Below, piece by piece: positions 1 to 7,263 of a stretch of DNA of 64,000 bases. The DNA comes from Arthrobacter sp. FW306-07-I (GTDB lineage: Bacteria; Actinomycetota; Actinomycetes; Actinomycetales; Micrococcaceae). Made by a program: the position numbers and the translations under genes. The notes under the pieces are model-generated. The model worked only from the letters and a program-made list of their open reading frames with translations, was not told the origin of the DNA and did no database searches. The stretch lies in contig NZ_CP084550.1 of the NCBI RefSeq assembly GCF_021800405.1, forward strand, positions 682,001 through 746,000, written 5' to 3'. Every line of letters begins with the position of its first letter. Position 1 is the stretch's first letter.

Positions 1-744
1 AGGGCCGGGGGGATGGTGGTGACCAACCCCGTTTTCGTCACTGACGGAAAGGCGGTGCTCCAAGCGCGGGATGTGCGGACCCACCAGCCCGCACCCTCAG
101 GGCCAGGCACTGTCCCTTCGGTGGTCAGGAGCAGCGCCCTGGACGCGGTGGTGCTCGAACCGCGCGTCGCGGTCCCTTACTACGGCGCTGTCTCGCCCGA
201 AACGGCCGCGCGCCTTGACCTGCGCCCTGCACCAACCGGACTGCTGGTGCAGCTGGCCAAGTATCCGTCGGAGGCTGAGGCGGATGCAGCCTCCGCTGCA
301 GCCGCTGCCGTCTATGGTCAGCCCGGCATGCCCTTCCAGGCGGAACCGGGCATCACGAAGGGCAGTCAGTGGATGACCTGGTCCATCGTGGCCGCCGCGG
401 CGCTCATCACGTTCAGCGCAGCGGGCATTACCAGTGGCCTGTCCCTGGCCGACGCCCGCACGGACCATGCCACCCTTGCCGGGGTCGGCGCGTCACCCCG
501 GCTGCGCAGGGCCTTGGCGGGTTCCCAGGCCCTGTTCACCAGTGGCGTCGGCGCCCTGCTGGGGGCGCTGGCCGGGGCAGTGCCGGCTCTCCTGCTGGTC
601 CTGGCCACGGACATGCGGACCGCAGTGGAGGTCCCCTGGCTGCACCTGCTCGCCCTCGTGGTTGCCGTTCCGTTGGCGGGTGCATCGCTCGCATGGGCCT
701 GCACGCGCTCCGGCCTGCCGCTGTCCCGGCGCGGCCTGGCCTAG
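1..744 (+). CDS. ABC transporter permease, FtsX-like, C-terminal part
   Basis: This reading frame is open from the first base of the window and ends at a TAG at 742-744, so only the last 247 residues of a larger protein are present. The C-terminal half carries three hydrophobic segments (about residues 126-146, 178-200 and 211-230). Between the first two is a TLAGVGASPRLRRALAG stretch, which resembles the cytoplasmic loop of FtsX/MacB-type permeases, where a regulator-like R/G-V-G-A sequence follows the first helix of the domain. The part before the membrane helices looks like an extracytoplasmic domain. Such permeases work with a separate ATPase in lipoprotein or peptide export, or as mechanical signal transducers. 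The partner must lie upstream and outside the window. The substrate cannot be told. Confidence 0.7.
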   Translation, partial: RAGGMVVTNPVFVTDGKAVLQARDVRTHQPAPSGPGTVPSVVRSSALDAVVLEPRVAVPYYGAVSPETAARLDLRPAPTGLLVQLAKYPSEAEADAASAAAAAVYGQPGMPFQAEPGITKGSQWMTWSIVAAAALITFSAAGITSGLSLADARTDHATLAGVGASPRLRRALAGSQALFTSGVGALLGALAGAVPALLLVLATDMRTAVEVPWLHLLALVVAVPLAGASLAWACTRSGLPLSRRGLA

Positions 745-884
745 CAGGAAGACCCCCTCGTTCGTCGCCGGGTCAGTGCCGTTCACCGCATGGCCGGGCG
801 CCGCGCCGCCGTCGGCCGCTTTATGACTGGCCCGCATTGGTAGGGTGCCCGTGGCAGAAGTGTGAAAACTCTCAAGGAGGAGAC

Positions 885-3182
885 ATGGCCGGAGTGCCTG
901 ACCAACGGAAAAACGGATCCCGGGCGGAGGGCGGACTGGCCACAGACCCGGATCTTCCTCCGCCCGCCGTGGACGAGGCCCGGCTCGAGGCCGAGGACCG
1001 GAAATGGACCCCGGCCAAGATCGCACTCTGGGCCGCCATTGCCCTGCTGGGCGGCGTCGCCTGGTTCATGCTGGCGATCGTCCGTGGTGAAACCGTCAAC
1101 GCCATCTGGTTCGTCTTCGCCTCCGTGTGCACCTACCTGATCGGCTACCGCTTCTACTCCAAGGTGATCGAGCGGTACATCACCAAGCCGGACGACCGCC
1201 GCGCCACCCCGGCCGAGTACAAGGCCGACGGCAAGGACTACGTCCGCACGGACCGCAACGTGCTGTTCGGCCACCACTTCGCCGCCATCGCCGGTGCCGG
1301 CCCGCTGGTGGGCCCGGTCATCGCGGCCCAGATGGGTTATCTTCCCGGCACGATCTGGATCATCGTCGGCGTGGTCTTTGCCGGCGCGGTCCAGGACTAC
1401 CTGGTCATGTTCTTCTCCATGCGCCGCGGCGGCCGGTCCCTGGGCCAGATGGCCCGCGAGGAACTCGGGGTCATCGGTGGCACGGCAGCCCTGATCGCCA
1501 CCTTGCTCATCATGGTGATCATCGTGGCCATCCTGGCGCTCGTCGTCGTCAATGCCCTGGGTGAGAGCCCGTGGGGTGTGTTCTCCGTGGGCATGACCAT
1601 CCCCATCGCCCTCTTCATGGGCGTCTACCTGCGGTACCTGCGCCCCGGCAAGGTCATGGAAGTCTCGATCATCGGCTTCGTCCTGCTCATGGCCGCCATC
1701 ATCGGCGGCGGCCTGGTGGCCCAGACCGAGTGGGGCGCCGCCGTGTTCCACCTGGACAAGGTGACCATCGCGTGGGGCCTGATCATCTACGGTTTCATCG
1801 CCGCCATCCTGCCGGTGTGGCTGCTGCTGGCACCGCGCGACTACCTTTCCACCTTCATGAAGATCGGCGTGATCGTCATGCTGGCGCTGGCCATCATCGT
1901 GGTCCGGCCCGAGGTCACCGTTCCGGCCTTCAGCGAGTTCGCCGGCCGGGAGAACGGCCCGGTGTTCTCCGGCGCCCTGTTCCCCTTCCTGTTCGTCACC
2001 ATTGCGTGCGGCGCGCTGTCAGGGTTCCACGCCCTGATCTCCTCCGGCACCACCCCCAAACTGGTGGAAAAGGAACGGCAGACCCGGTACATCGGCTACG
2101 GCGGCATGCTCATGGAATCCTTCGTGGCCATCATGGCCCTGGTGGCCGCCATCTCGATCGACCGCGGCCTGTACTTCGCCATGAACGCTCCCGCTGCCCT
2201 GACCGGCGGAACCGTTGAAACTGCAGCCACCTGGGTCAACAGCCTGGGCCTGGCCGGGGTGAACATCAGCCCGGACCTGTTGTCTGAGACGGCCAGGAAC
2301 GTGGGCGAGCAGAGCATCGTGTCCCGGACCGGCGGCGCCCCCACCCTGGCCGTGGGCCTGGCGCACATCATGCACCAGTTCGTCGGCGGCACGGCCCTGA
2401 TGGGCTTCTGGTACCACTTCGCCATCATGTTCGAGGCGCTCTTCATCCTCACCGCTGTGGACGCCGGCACCCGCGTTGCCCGGTTCATGCTGCAGGACTC
2501 GATCGGCAACTTCGTCCCGAAGTTCAAGGAAGCCTCCTGGCGGCCGGGCGCCTGGCTCTGCACCGCCATCATGGTCGCTGCCTGGGGTGCCGTGCTGCTG
2601 ATGGGGGTCACCGATCCGCTGGGCGGCATCAACACCCTGTTCCCGCTGTTCGGCATCGCCAACCAGCTGCTGGCCGCCATTGCCCTGGCCGTGTGCCTGG
2701 CCATCGTCGCCAAGCGCGGTACCTTCAAGTACCTGTGGATCGTGGCCCTGCCGCTGGCCTTCGCCGCGGTGGTGACCATCACGGCCAGCTACCAGAAGAT
2801 CTTCTCGCCCGTCCCGGCCGTGGGGTACTTCGCCAACAACGCAGCCTTCAGCAAGGCGCTGGCAGACGGCAAGACCGAGTTCGGCACCGCCAAGTCCGTG
2901 GCCGCCATGGAGGCCGTCGTCCGCAACACCGCCATCCAGGGCTGGCTGTCCGTGATCTTCGTGGTGCTCAGCATCATCGTGATTGCGACGGCGGTACTGG
3001 CCACGGTCAAGGCGTTCCGTGACAGGGCGGCCGGGACAGCCACCAAGGACAACGAGGACCCGTTCGTTCCGTCGCGCGTCTTCGCCCCCGCGGGGCTGCT
3101 GCCGACGACCGCCGAACGTGAGCTGGCCGCCGAGTGGGAGAAAGTACCCGCCGACGCCCGCCTGGAACGGGCCGGGCACTGA
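885..3182 (+). CDS. cstA: Carbon starvation protein CstA, probable pyruvate/peptide transporter
   Basis: This is a 765-residue polytopic inner-membrane protein of the CstA family. Family members import pyruvate, or peptides, during carbon limitation. The start was chosen at ATG 885 because a strong Shine-Dalgarno AAGGAGG (874-880) precedes it; the longer frame upstream lacks membrane character. After a hydrophilic N-terminus, many transmembrane segments follow. Family-typical stretches are visible: RNVLFGHHFAAIAGAGP, the GPVIAAQMGYLPGTIW region, and SGFHALISSGTTPK near the middle. Length and order fit full-length CstA. The stop codon overlaps the ATG of the next gene, a YbdD-type protein, in a TGATG arrangement. 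That is the standard CstA-YbdD pairing and implies translational coupling. No regulatory site for carbon control was identified. Confidence 0.95.
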   Translation: MAGVPDQRKNGSRAEGGLATDPDLPPPAVDEARLEAEDRKWTPAKIALWAAIALLGGVAWFMLAIVRGETVNAIWFVFASVCTYLIGYRFYSKVIERYITKPDDRRATPAEYKADGKDYVRTDRNVLFGHHFAAIAGAGPLVGPVIAAQMGYLPGTIWIIVGVVFAGAVQDYLVMFFSMRRGGRSLGQMAREELGVIGGTAALIATLLIMVIIVAILALVVVNALGESPWGVFSVGMTIPIALFMGVYLRYLRPGKVMEVSIIGFVLLMAAIIGGGLVAQTEWGAAVFHLDKVTIAWGLIIYGFIAAILPVWLLLAPRDYLSTFMKIGVIVMLALAIIVVRPEVTVPAFSEFAGRENGPVFSGALFPFLFVTIACGALSGFHALISSGTTPKLVEKERQTRYIGYGGMLMESFVAIMALVAAISIDRGLYFAMNAPAALTGGTVETAATWVNSLGLAGVNISPDLLSETARNVGEQSIVSRTGGAPTLAVGLAHIMHQFVGGTALMGFWYHFAIMFEALFILTAVDAGTRVARFMLQDSIGNFVPKFKEASWRPGAWLCTAIMVAAWGAVLLMGVTDPLGGINTLFPLFGIANQLLAAIALAVCLAIVAKRGTFKYLWIVALPLAFAAVVTITASYQKIFSPVPAVGYFANNAAFSKALADGKTEFGTAKSVAAMEAVVRNTAIQGWLSVIFVVLSIIVIATAVLATVKAFRDRAAGTATKDNEDPFVPSRVFAPAGLLPTTAERELAAEWEKVPADARLERAGH

Positions 3183-3385
3183 TGAGCAGCGGCATCGCCC
3201 TGGTGGCCAGCGGATTCCGCGGCTTCGCCCGCTACCTGGGCGGCGTCATGGGCGCCGACGCCTACGCCAAGTACCTGGAACACCACAGGGCGGCCGGGCA
3301 CCATGAGGCACCCCTGAGTGAGCGGGAGTTCTGGCGGGACCGGACCGACCGCCAGGACAGCAACCCGCAGGGCCGGTGCTGCTGA
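3182..3385 (+). CDS. YbdD/YjiX family small protein (CstA partner)
   Basis: This protein of 67 residues belongs to the YbdD/YjiX (DUF466) family. Family genes nearly always follow cstA or btsT, and in enterobacteria the small protein is needed for pyruvate uptake by CstA. The start ATG at 3182 overlaps the cstA stop. Diagnostic features are the Y-L-G-G-V-M-G-A-D-A-Y-A-K-Y-L block in the first third and the later S-E-R-E-F-W-R-D segment. It ends in a CC dipeptide after a Gly/Arg-rich tail. The protein is soluble and probably acts at the membrane with CstA. It is followed by a perfect palindrome that may end the transcript. Confidence 0.9.
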   Translation: MSSGIALVASGFRGFARYLGGVMGADAYAKYLEHHRAAGHHEAPLSEREFWRDRTDRQDSNPQGRCC

Positions 3386-3404
3386 TTGTGCCCGCAGCGG
3401 ACAA

Positions 3405-3430
3405 GCCCGCCAGGAAGCTTCCTGGCGGGC
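3405..3430 (+). terminator. Perfect 26-nt palindrome after cstA-ybdD
   Basis: GCCCGCCAGGAAG and its exact reverse complement abut without a loop, 20 nt after the ybdD-type stop and 32 nt before the bpa start. A GC-rich hairpin in this place suits an actinobacterial terminator. There is no T-run after it, so termination is inferred. Confidence 0.5.
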
Positions 3431-3462
3431 CCCGGGCGGATAGGCCGTGAGAGTATGAACGC

Positions 3463-4086
3463 ATGAGCGATCCCAAAGACACTCAGGCAGCTGAGGACCT
3501 CCCGGTGGAAGGCACTCCCGTTGACGACGCGCAGGACTCGGTGCAGGATCCATCCGGGGACGGCAAGCCCCGGGGCAGCAACCTGCAGGACCTGGTGGAC
3601 GAGCCCGCCAAGGTCATGCGGATCGGCACCATGATCCGCCAGCTCCTTGAGGAGGTGAAGTCGGCGCCGCTGGACGACGCCGCGCGTGGCCGGCTTGCTG
3701 CCATCCATGAGCGCTCGATCAAAGAGCTTGAGGACGGGCTGGCACCGGAGCTCGTGGCGGAACTGGACAGGATCAGCCTGCCCTTCTCCGACGAAGCCAC
3801 GCCCTCGGACGCCGAGCTCCGGATCGCCCAGGCCCAGCTGGTGGGCTGGCTCGAGGGCCTCTTCCACGGTATCCAGACCGCCATTGCGGCCCAGCACGCC
3901 GCCCAGCAGCAGGCCGCCGCGCAGATGCAGATGCGCCAGCTGCCGCCAGGCACCATGATTGCGCCCGGCGTCGTGATTGGTGAGAACGGTGAGCCGCAGC
4001 GGGCACCGGCGGGCGCCCGCCCCGGCAGTGCCTCGCGGCCCAGCCCCAGTGATGAACCGGACCACGGTCCGGGGCAGTACCTCTAA
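3463..4086 (+). CDS. bpa: Bacterial proteasome activator Bpa (PafE)
   Basis: This 207-residue protein matches the ATP-independent proteasome activator of actinobacteria (Rv3780 family, DUF2587). Bpa forms a dodecameric ring that docks on the 20S core and opens its gate, allowing degradation of unfolded proteins. The sequence shows a disordered acidic N-terminus (about 1-45). A helical core of about 46-160 follows, including QDLVDEPAKVMRIGTMIRQL and the H-G-I-Q-T-A helix. Then come a Gln/Ala-rich stretch, a low-complexity linker and the final GQYL. The last residues are the hydrophobic-Tyr-X (HbYX) motif that inserts into pockets of the core alpha ring. No proteasome core genes are in the window. 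The next gene starts only 8 nt downstream and is likely co-transcribed. Confidence 0.95.
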   Translation: MSDPKDTQAAEDLPVEGTPVDDAQDSVQDPSGDGKPRGSNLQDLVDEPAKVMRIGTMIRQLLEEVKSAPLDDAARGRLAAIHERSIKELEDGLAPELVAELDRISLPFSDEATPSDAELRIAQAQLVGWLEGLFHGIQTAIAAQHAAQQQAAAQMQMRQLPPGTMIAPGVVIGENGEPQRAPAGARPGSASRPSPSDEPDHGPGQYL

Positions 4087-4094
4087 GGTTCCGC

Positions 4095-4538
4095 TTGGGC
4101 TTTTTCAGCGCCGCCCGGCAGGGGCGCAAGGATGATGCGGAACTGGGCAAGGGGTTGTGGCGCCGCGCCCACGACCGCTTCCACAGGGGACTGGACCGCT
4201 TCCACCAGGTGCTCGAGGGTGTGGAGGATGACCAGCTGTACGCCGAACTGGTGGAGATTGCGAACGAACTTGCCGCCCTCCTGCACCGGGTGCGTGCGGT
4301 GTGCGTGGAGGCGCAGCGCCGTTCGCCCAGCGAAGGCCTGGACATACCTGCTGCCCTGGCCAACGTGCACCGGTCGTTGTCCAAGGCCGGAAACTCGCTG
4401 GCCACCACGGCCGAAGCCGCAGCGATGCTTCGGCTCGCCGTCGGTCCCGTGCCCGTGGGAGCGGCGTCCGTACGCCGCCGTGCCGAGGCCGTCTTCCAGC
4501 AGGTTGATGACGCCGAGAGGCAGCTTCGCGGGGAATAG
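4095..4538 (+). CDS. Conserved hypothetical protein downstream of bpa
   Basis: I do not recognise this 147-residue protein. It would start at a TTG at 4095, 8 nt after the bpa stop. No better start with an obvious ribosome-binding site is available, so translational coupling to bpa is likely. The sequence has no signal peptide or membrane segment. It is predicted to be largely alpha-helical, with long amphipathic stretches (about residues 15-65 and 80-145) rich in Leu, Ala, Glu and Arg. No cysteine or histidine cluster or nucleotide-binding motif is visible. Its position implies a cytoplasmic role connected to Bpa or expressed with it, but this is inference from context only. Confidence 0.7.
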   Translation: MGFFSAARQGRKDDAELGKGLWRRAHDRFHRGLDRFHQVLEGVEDDQLYAELVEIANELAALLHRVRAVCVEAQRRSPSEGLDIPAALANVHRSLSKAGNSLATTAEAAAMLRLAVGPVPVGAASVRRRAEAVFQQVDDAERQLRGE

Positions 4539-4665
4539 CCGGCAGCCGCCGTTGGCAGCGGCGTGAAAATATTCCCGATTTGGTTGGGAATTTTGGGGTT
4601 ACGCGGCTGGCTGACAAGCCGCGGATCCAGCGCGTTTCGTGGCGCTGTTTTGGCAGGATGAAACC

Positions 4666-5511
4666 ATGACTCTTTCACCAACTTTGACTTTCAACGACGG
4701 AAACACGATTCCCCAGCTCGGCTACGGTGTGTGGCAGGTTGAGGACGACGTGGCTGAAAAGGTTGTCCGCCAGGCATTCGAAGCCGGCTTCCGGCACATC
4801 GATACGGCCAAGATCTACGGCAACGAGGCCGGCGTGGGCCGCGCCATCGCCAGCTCCGGCCTCTCTCCGGAGCAGATCTTCATCACCACCAAGCTGTGGA
4901 ACGCGGACCAGGGGTACGAGTCAACCCTCGCCGCCTTCGAGGAATCCATGGACCGGCTTGGCCTGGAGACGCTGGACCTCTACCTGATCCACTGGATGCA
5001 GCCCAAGCAGGACAAGTACGTTGACACCTGGAAGGCGCTGATCGAGCTTCAGAAGCGCGGCCGGGTCAAGTCCATCGGCGTCTCCAACTTCACTGTCGAG
5101 GGCCTGCAGCGCATCATCGACGAAACCGGCGTGGTTCCCGCCATCCACCAGATCGAACTGCACCCCTACTTCAACCAGGGTGAACTGCGCGAGTTCGGAG
5201 CCTCCAAGGGCATCCTGACCCAGGCGTGGTCTCCGCTGGGCCAGGGTGGCGAGCTGCTGAATGATCCCACCATCGCGTCCATCGCCGCCAAACACCAGGC
5301 CACACCCGCCCAGGTAGTCATCGCCTGGCACCTGGCGATCGGCAACGTGGTGATCCCCAAGTCCGTGACCGAGTCGCGCATCAAGGAGAACTTCGCAGCC
5401 CTTGAGGTGTCCCTGGACGCAGAGGATGTTGAAGCGATCAACAACCTTGACCGCACCGCCAGCGGCGAAGGCCGCATCGGTGCCGATCCCGCGGTTTCCG
5501 ACTTCGCGTAA
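4666..5511 (+). CDS. Aldo/keto reductase
   Basis: This NADPH-dependent oxidoreductase of the AKR superfamily (TIM barrel, 281 residues) probably reduces small aldehydes or ketones; 2,5-diketo-D-gluconate reductase-like enzymes are the nearest type. The catalytic tetrad is visible: Asp and Tyr in FRHIDTAKIYGNE (about residues 44-56), Lys in TTKLWNADQGYE, and His in LYLIHWMQP. The AKR signature GVSNF follows at about 142-146. The cofactor-binding IPKSVTESRIKEN segment is near residue 230. I chose ATG 4666 because homologous proteins begin close to TLTFNDGN. A longer GTG start at 4639 is possible but adds nine unlikely residues. It stands alone between the bpa pair and a bidirectional terminator. 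The physiological substrate is unknown. Confidence 0.93.
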   Translation: MTLSPTLTFNDGNTIPQLGYGVWQVEDDVAEKVVRQAFEAGFRHIDTAKIYGNEAGVGRAIASSGLSPEQIFITTKLWNADQGYESTLAAFEESMDRLGLETLDLYLIHWMQPKQDKYVDTWKALIELQKRGRVKSIGVSNFTVEGLQRIIDETGVVPAIHQIELHPYFNQGELREFGASKGILTQAWSPLGQGGELLNDPTIASIAAKHQATPAQVVIAWHLAIGNVVIPKSVTESRIKENFAALEVSLDAEDVEAINNLDRTASGEGRIGADPAVSDFA

Positions 5512-5580
5512 CCCGCGACGGCGCGCCGCGCGCCGCGCGATGGGCACCCGACCAAGGCGGAGCGCGGAATCCAGCCAGAG

Positions 5581-5636
5581 TAAAAGCACCAGCCCGTGCT
5601 GCCGGCCATCGCCAGGCAGCACGGGCTGGTGCTTTT
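5581..5636. terminator. Long bidirectional terminator hairpin
   Basis: TAAAAGCACCAGCCCGTGCT and its reverse complement flank a 16-nt region containing a shorter GCC/GGC extension. The arms are flanked by A on the left and T on the right, so the hairpin can end transcripts from both sides: the reductase gene on the plus strand and the small minus-strand gene at 5746-5931. Confidence 0.85.
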
Positions 5637-5745
5637 AAGACCGCCGGTGCTTGGGTTTGTGGCCGCGCAGCCTGATGGTCTTTTGTGGTCGACGGGTCCC
5701 CGGTGGGCGCCGCGGATGCCGGGCGCCGGTGGTGCACGACCTGGT

Positions 5746-5931
5746 TTAGGCAGCGGCCTGGATGTGCTCCACAGTGATGGCGTCCACCACGGCCCAGTTG
5801 TCTTCGCCGTGGCAGTGCCGGCAGGCGAAGCGCTCGGCCTCTTCGAGCGTCTCGAAGACCTCGGACCGGGCCCGGCCACAGTCGGCGTCGAAGTACGTTA
5901 CGTGAAATTCCTGCACAGCTTGGTTTTCCAT
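5746..5931 (-). CDS. Small hypothetical protein with CxxCH motif
   Basis: This is a 61-residue protein that I do not assign to a named family. ATG at 5931 was preferred to the longer upstream frame because the residues before it have no coding character. The protein is acidic, with an aromatic F-H-V-T-Y-F-D-A-D-C start, a helical E-V-F-E-T-L-E-E-A-E-R-F segment, and then A-C-R-H-C-H-G. The two Cys plus His could bind a metal or be redox active. The general pattern (short beta strand, helix, strand) resembles small DUF-type proteins found in Arthrobacter. It is monocistronic, facing the reductase gene across a shared terminator. Confidence 0.6.
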   Translation of the reverse strand: MENQAVQEFHVTYFDADCGRARSEVFETLEEAERFACRHCHGEDNWAVVDAITVEHIQAAA

Positions 5932-6136
5932 GAATCCAGTGTGCAACCGGGGTCTGACATTCTTAGGAACCAGCCTCCGCGTGTTGGGATACGGACCCAA
6001 AGGTCAAGAACAACACTCCCCATGCCTCTAATTGCTTGAAGGGTTCCGCAACCCTGTCGGCCGGCTTCACATCACGCCCGGTCCAGACTGCGCAGTCGCA
6101 GATCTGAACGCTCAGATCCAAGGACTGTCCGGGTGG

Positions 6137-7219
6137 TCAGTTCCCTGCGGACGCACCGGGTTCCAGCGTGTACTGCTTGGGCAGCTTCAGGGATCGTTCT
6201 GCCAGCACTTCGCGCAGCCGGTTCGGGTAGTCGGTGATCAGGCCGTCAACACCGTCGTCCATGAGCTTGCGCATGGTGGGTTTATCATCGACGGTCCACG
6301 GAATGACCTGCATGCCCTTGGCGTGGGCGCGGTTCACCATATCGGCTGTCACGTAGGGCACGTAGCCGGGGTCGGTGACGGTTCCGTTCTGGGGAGTGCC
6401 GTGGACGGGGGAGATGGCGTCGAAACCCAGGGAGGCAGCAGCGTCCACCAGGTCCCCGGCGAAGTCGTCCGCGTCGATGCCGCCGAGCCAGGGTGACTTG
6501 CCCGGCTGTCCGGCCTGCAGGAAGTCCTTGTTGGTCAGCGCCACGGTCCGCATGCCGGGTTCGCGTTCCTTCACCAGGCGCAGCGAGCCCCAATCGAAGC
6601 TCTCGATGGAGACGCGCTCCTCCATGTGGGCGGCCTTGATTTCGCGCAGGGCGACGTTCACGAACTGTTCGCGCGGAGCGGTTTGCTCTGGTGCCCCGGC
6701 TTCAACCTTGGTTTCGATGTTGAACTTGACCTGGCTGGCACGGTAACGGTTGGCGAGGTCGAACACCTCGGCCAGGGTCGGCATCTTTGCGCCGGGGGAC
6801 GCCTGCTGGCCGGGGAACTGGGGCAGCGTCAAGGAGCCGCAGTCCATGCTGCGCACCTGATCGAAGGTGAGGTCCTTGATGTACTTGCCGACGTAAGGGT
6901 ACGACGGGTCACCGGGGGTGACCGGGGCGGTGTCCCGGCACTTCTGGCCGTTGATCTTCCGGTCGTGGGTAATGACTTCCCGGCCGTCCTTGGTGATCTG
7001 CAGATCCAGTTCCAAGGTGCTCACGCCGCTCTCGATGCCCTTGGCGAAGGAAGCCAGCGTGGATTCGACGGTCAAGCCGATGCCGCCACGGTGCGCCTGG
7101 AGATCAAAATGGTTTTCAGTGCCGTTGGGGTTGGTATCGGCAGCTTGCGCCGGGAGGGCTGTTCCCAGGGCGAGGCCCGCGGTGATGGCTGCCGCGGTCA
7201 GCAGCTTGGTGTACTTCAT
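6137..7219 (-). CDS. Secreted glycerophosphodiester phosphodiesterase
   Basis: This 360-residue exported enzyme should hydrolyse glycerophosphodiesters to glycerol-3-phosphate and an alcohol. A Sec signal peptide (first 26 residues, hydrophobic core LLTAAAITAGLALGTALPA, cleavage after AQA) precedes the GDPD TIM barrel. Family motifs are present: LQAHRGGIG with the catalytic His-Arg, the metal-binding LELDLQITKDG, and VITHDRKING with the second His. The C-terminal W-T-V-D-D-K-P and I-T-D-Y-P-N-R-L segments are typical of the barrel end. The usual E-N-T motif is V-E-S-T-L here. The gene lies 44 nt downstream of a secreted phosphodiester glycosidase gene on the same strand. This suggests shared transcription and a joint role in breaking down extracellular phosphodiesters or teichoic-type polymers. 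Confidence 0.92.
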   Translation of the reverse strand: MKYTKLLTAAAITAGLALGTALPAQAADTNPNGTENHFDLQAHRGGIGLTVESTLASFAKGIESGVSTLELDLQITKDGREVITHDRKINGQKCRDTAPVTPGDPSYPYVGKYIKDLTFDQVRSMDCGSLTLPQFPGQQASPGAKMPTLAEVFDLANRYRASQVKFNIETKVEAGAPEQTAPREQFVNVALREIKAAHMEERVSIESFDWGSLRLVKEREPGMRTVALTNKDFLQAGQPGKSPWLGGIDADDFAGDLVDAAASLGFDAISPVHGTPQNGTVTDPGYVPYVTADMVNRAHAKGMQVIPWTVDDKPTMRKLMDDGVDGLITDYPNRLREVLAERSLKLPKQYTLEPGASAGN

Positions 7220-7263
7220 GGTTCTCCAAAGTTTGTGATGTGTATATGTGGGGCCGGCGAAGG

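Noticed and set aside
4567-4596. AT-rich imperfect hairpin after the bpa operon
   Set aside because: Only a 6-bp stem (ATTCCC/GGGAAT) with irregular flanks; it could equally be part of the reductase promoter, so no call was made.
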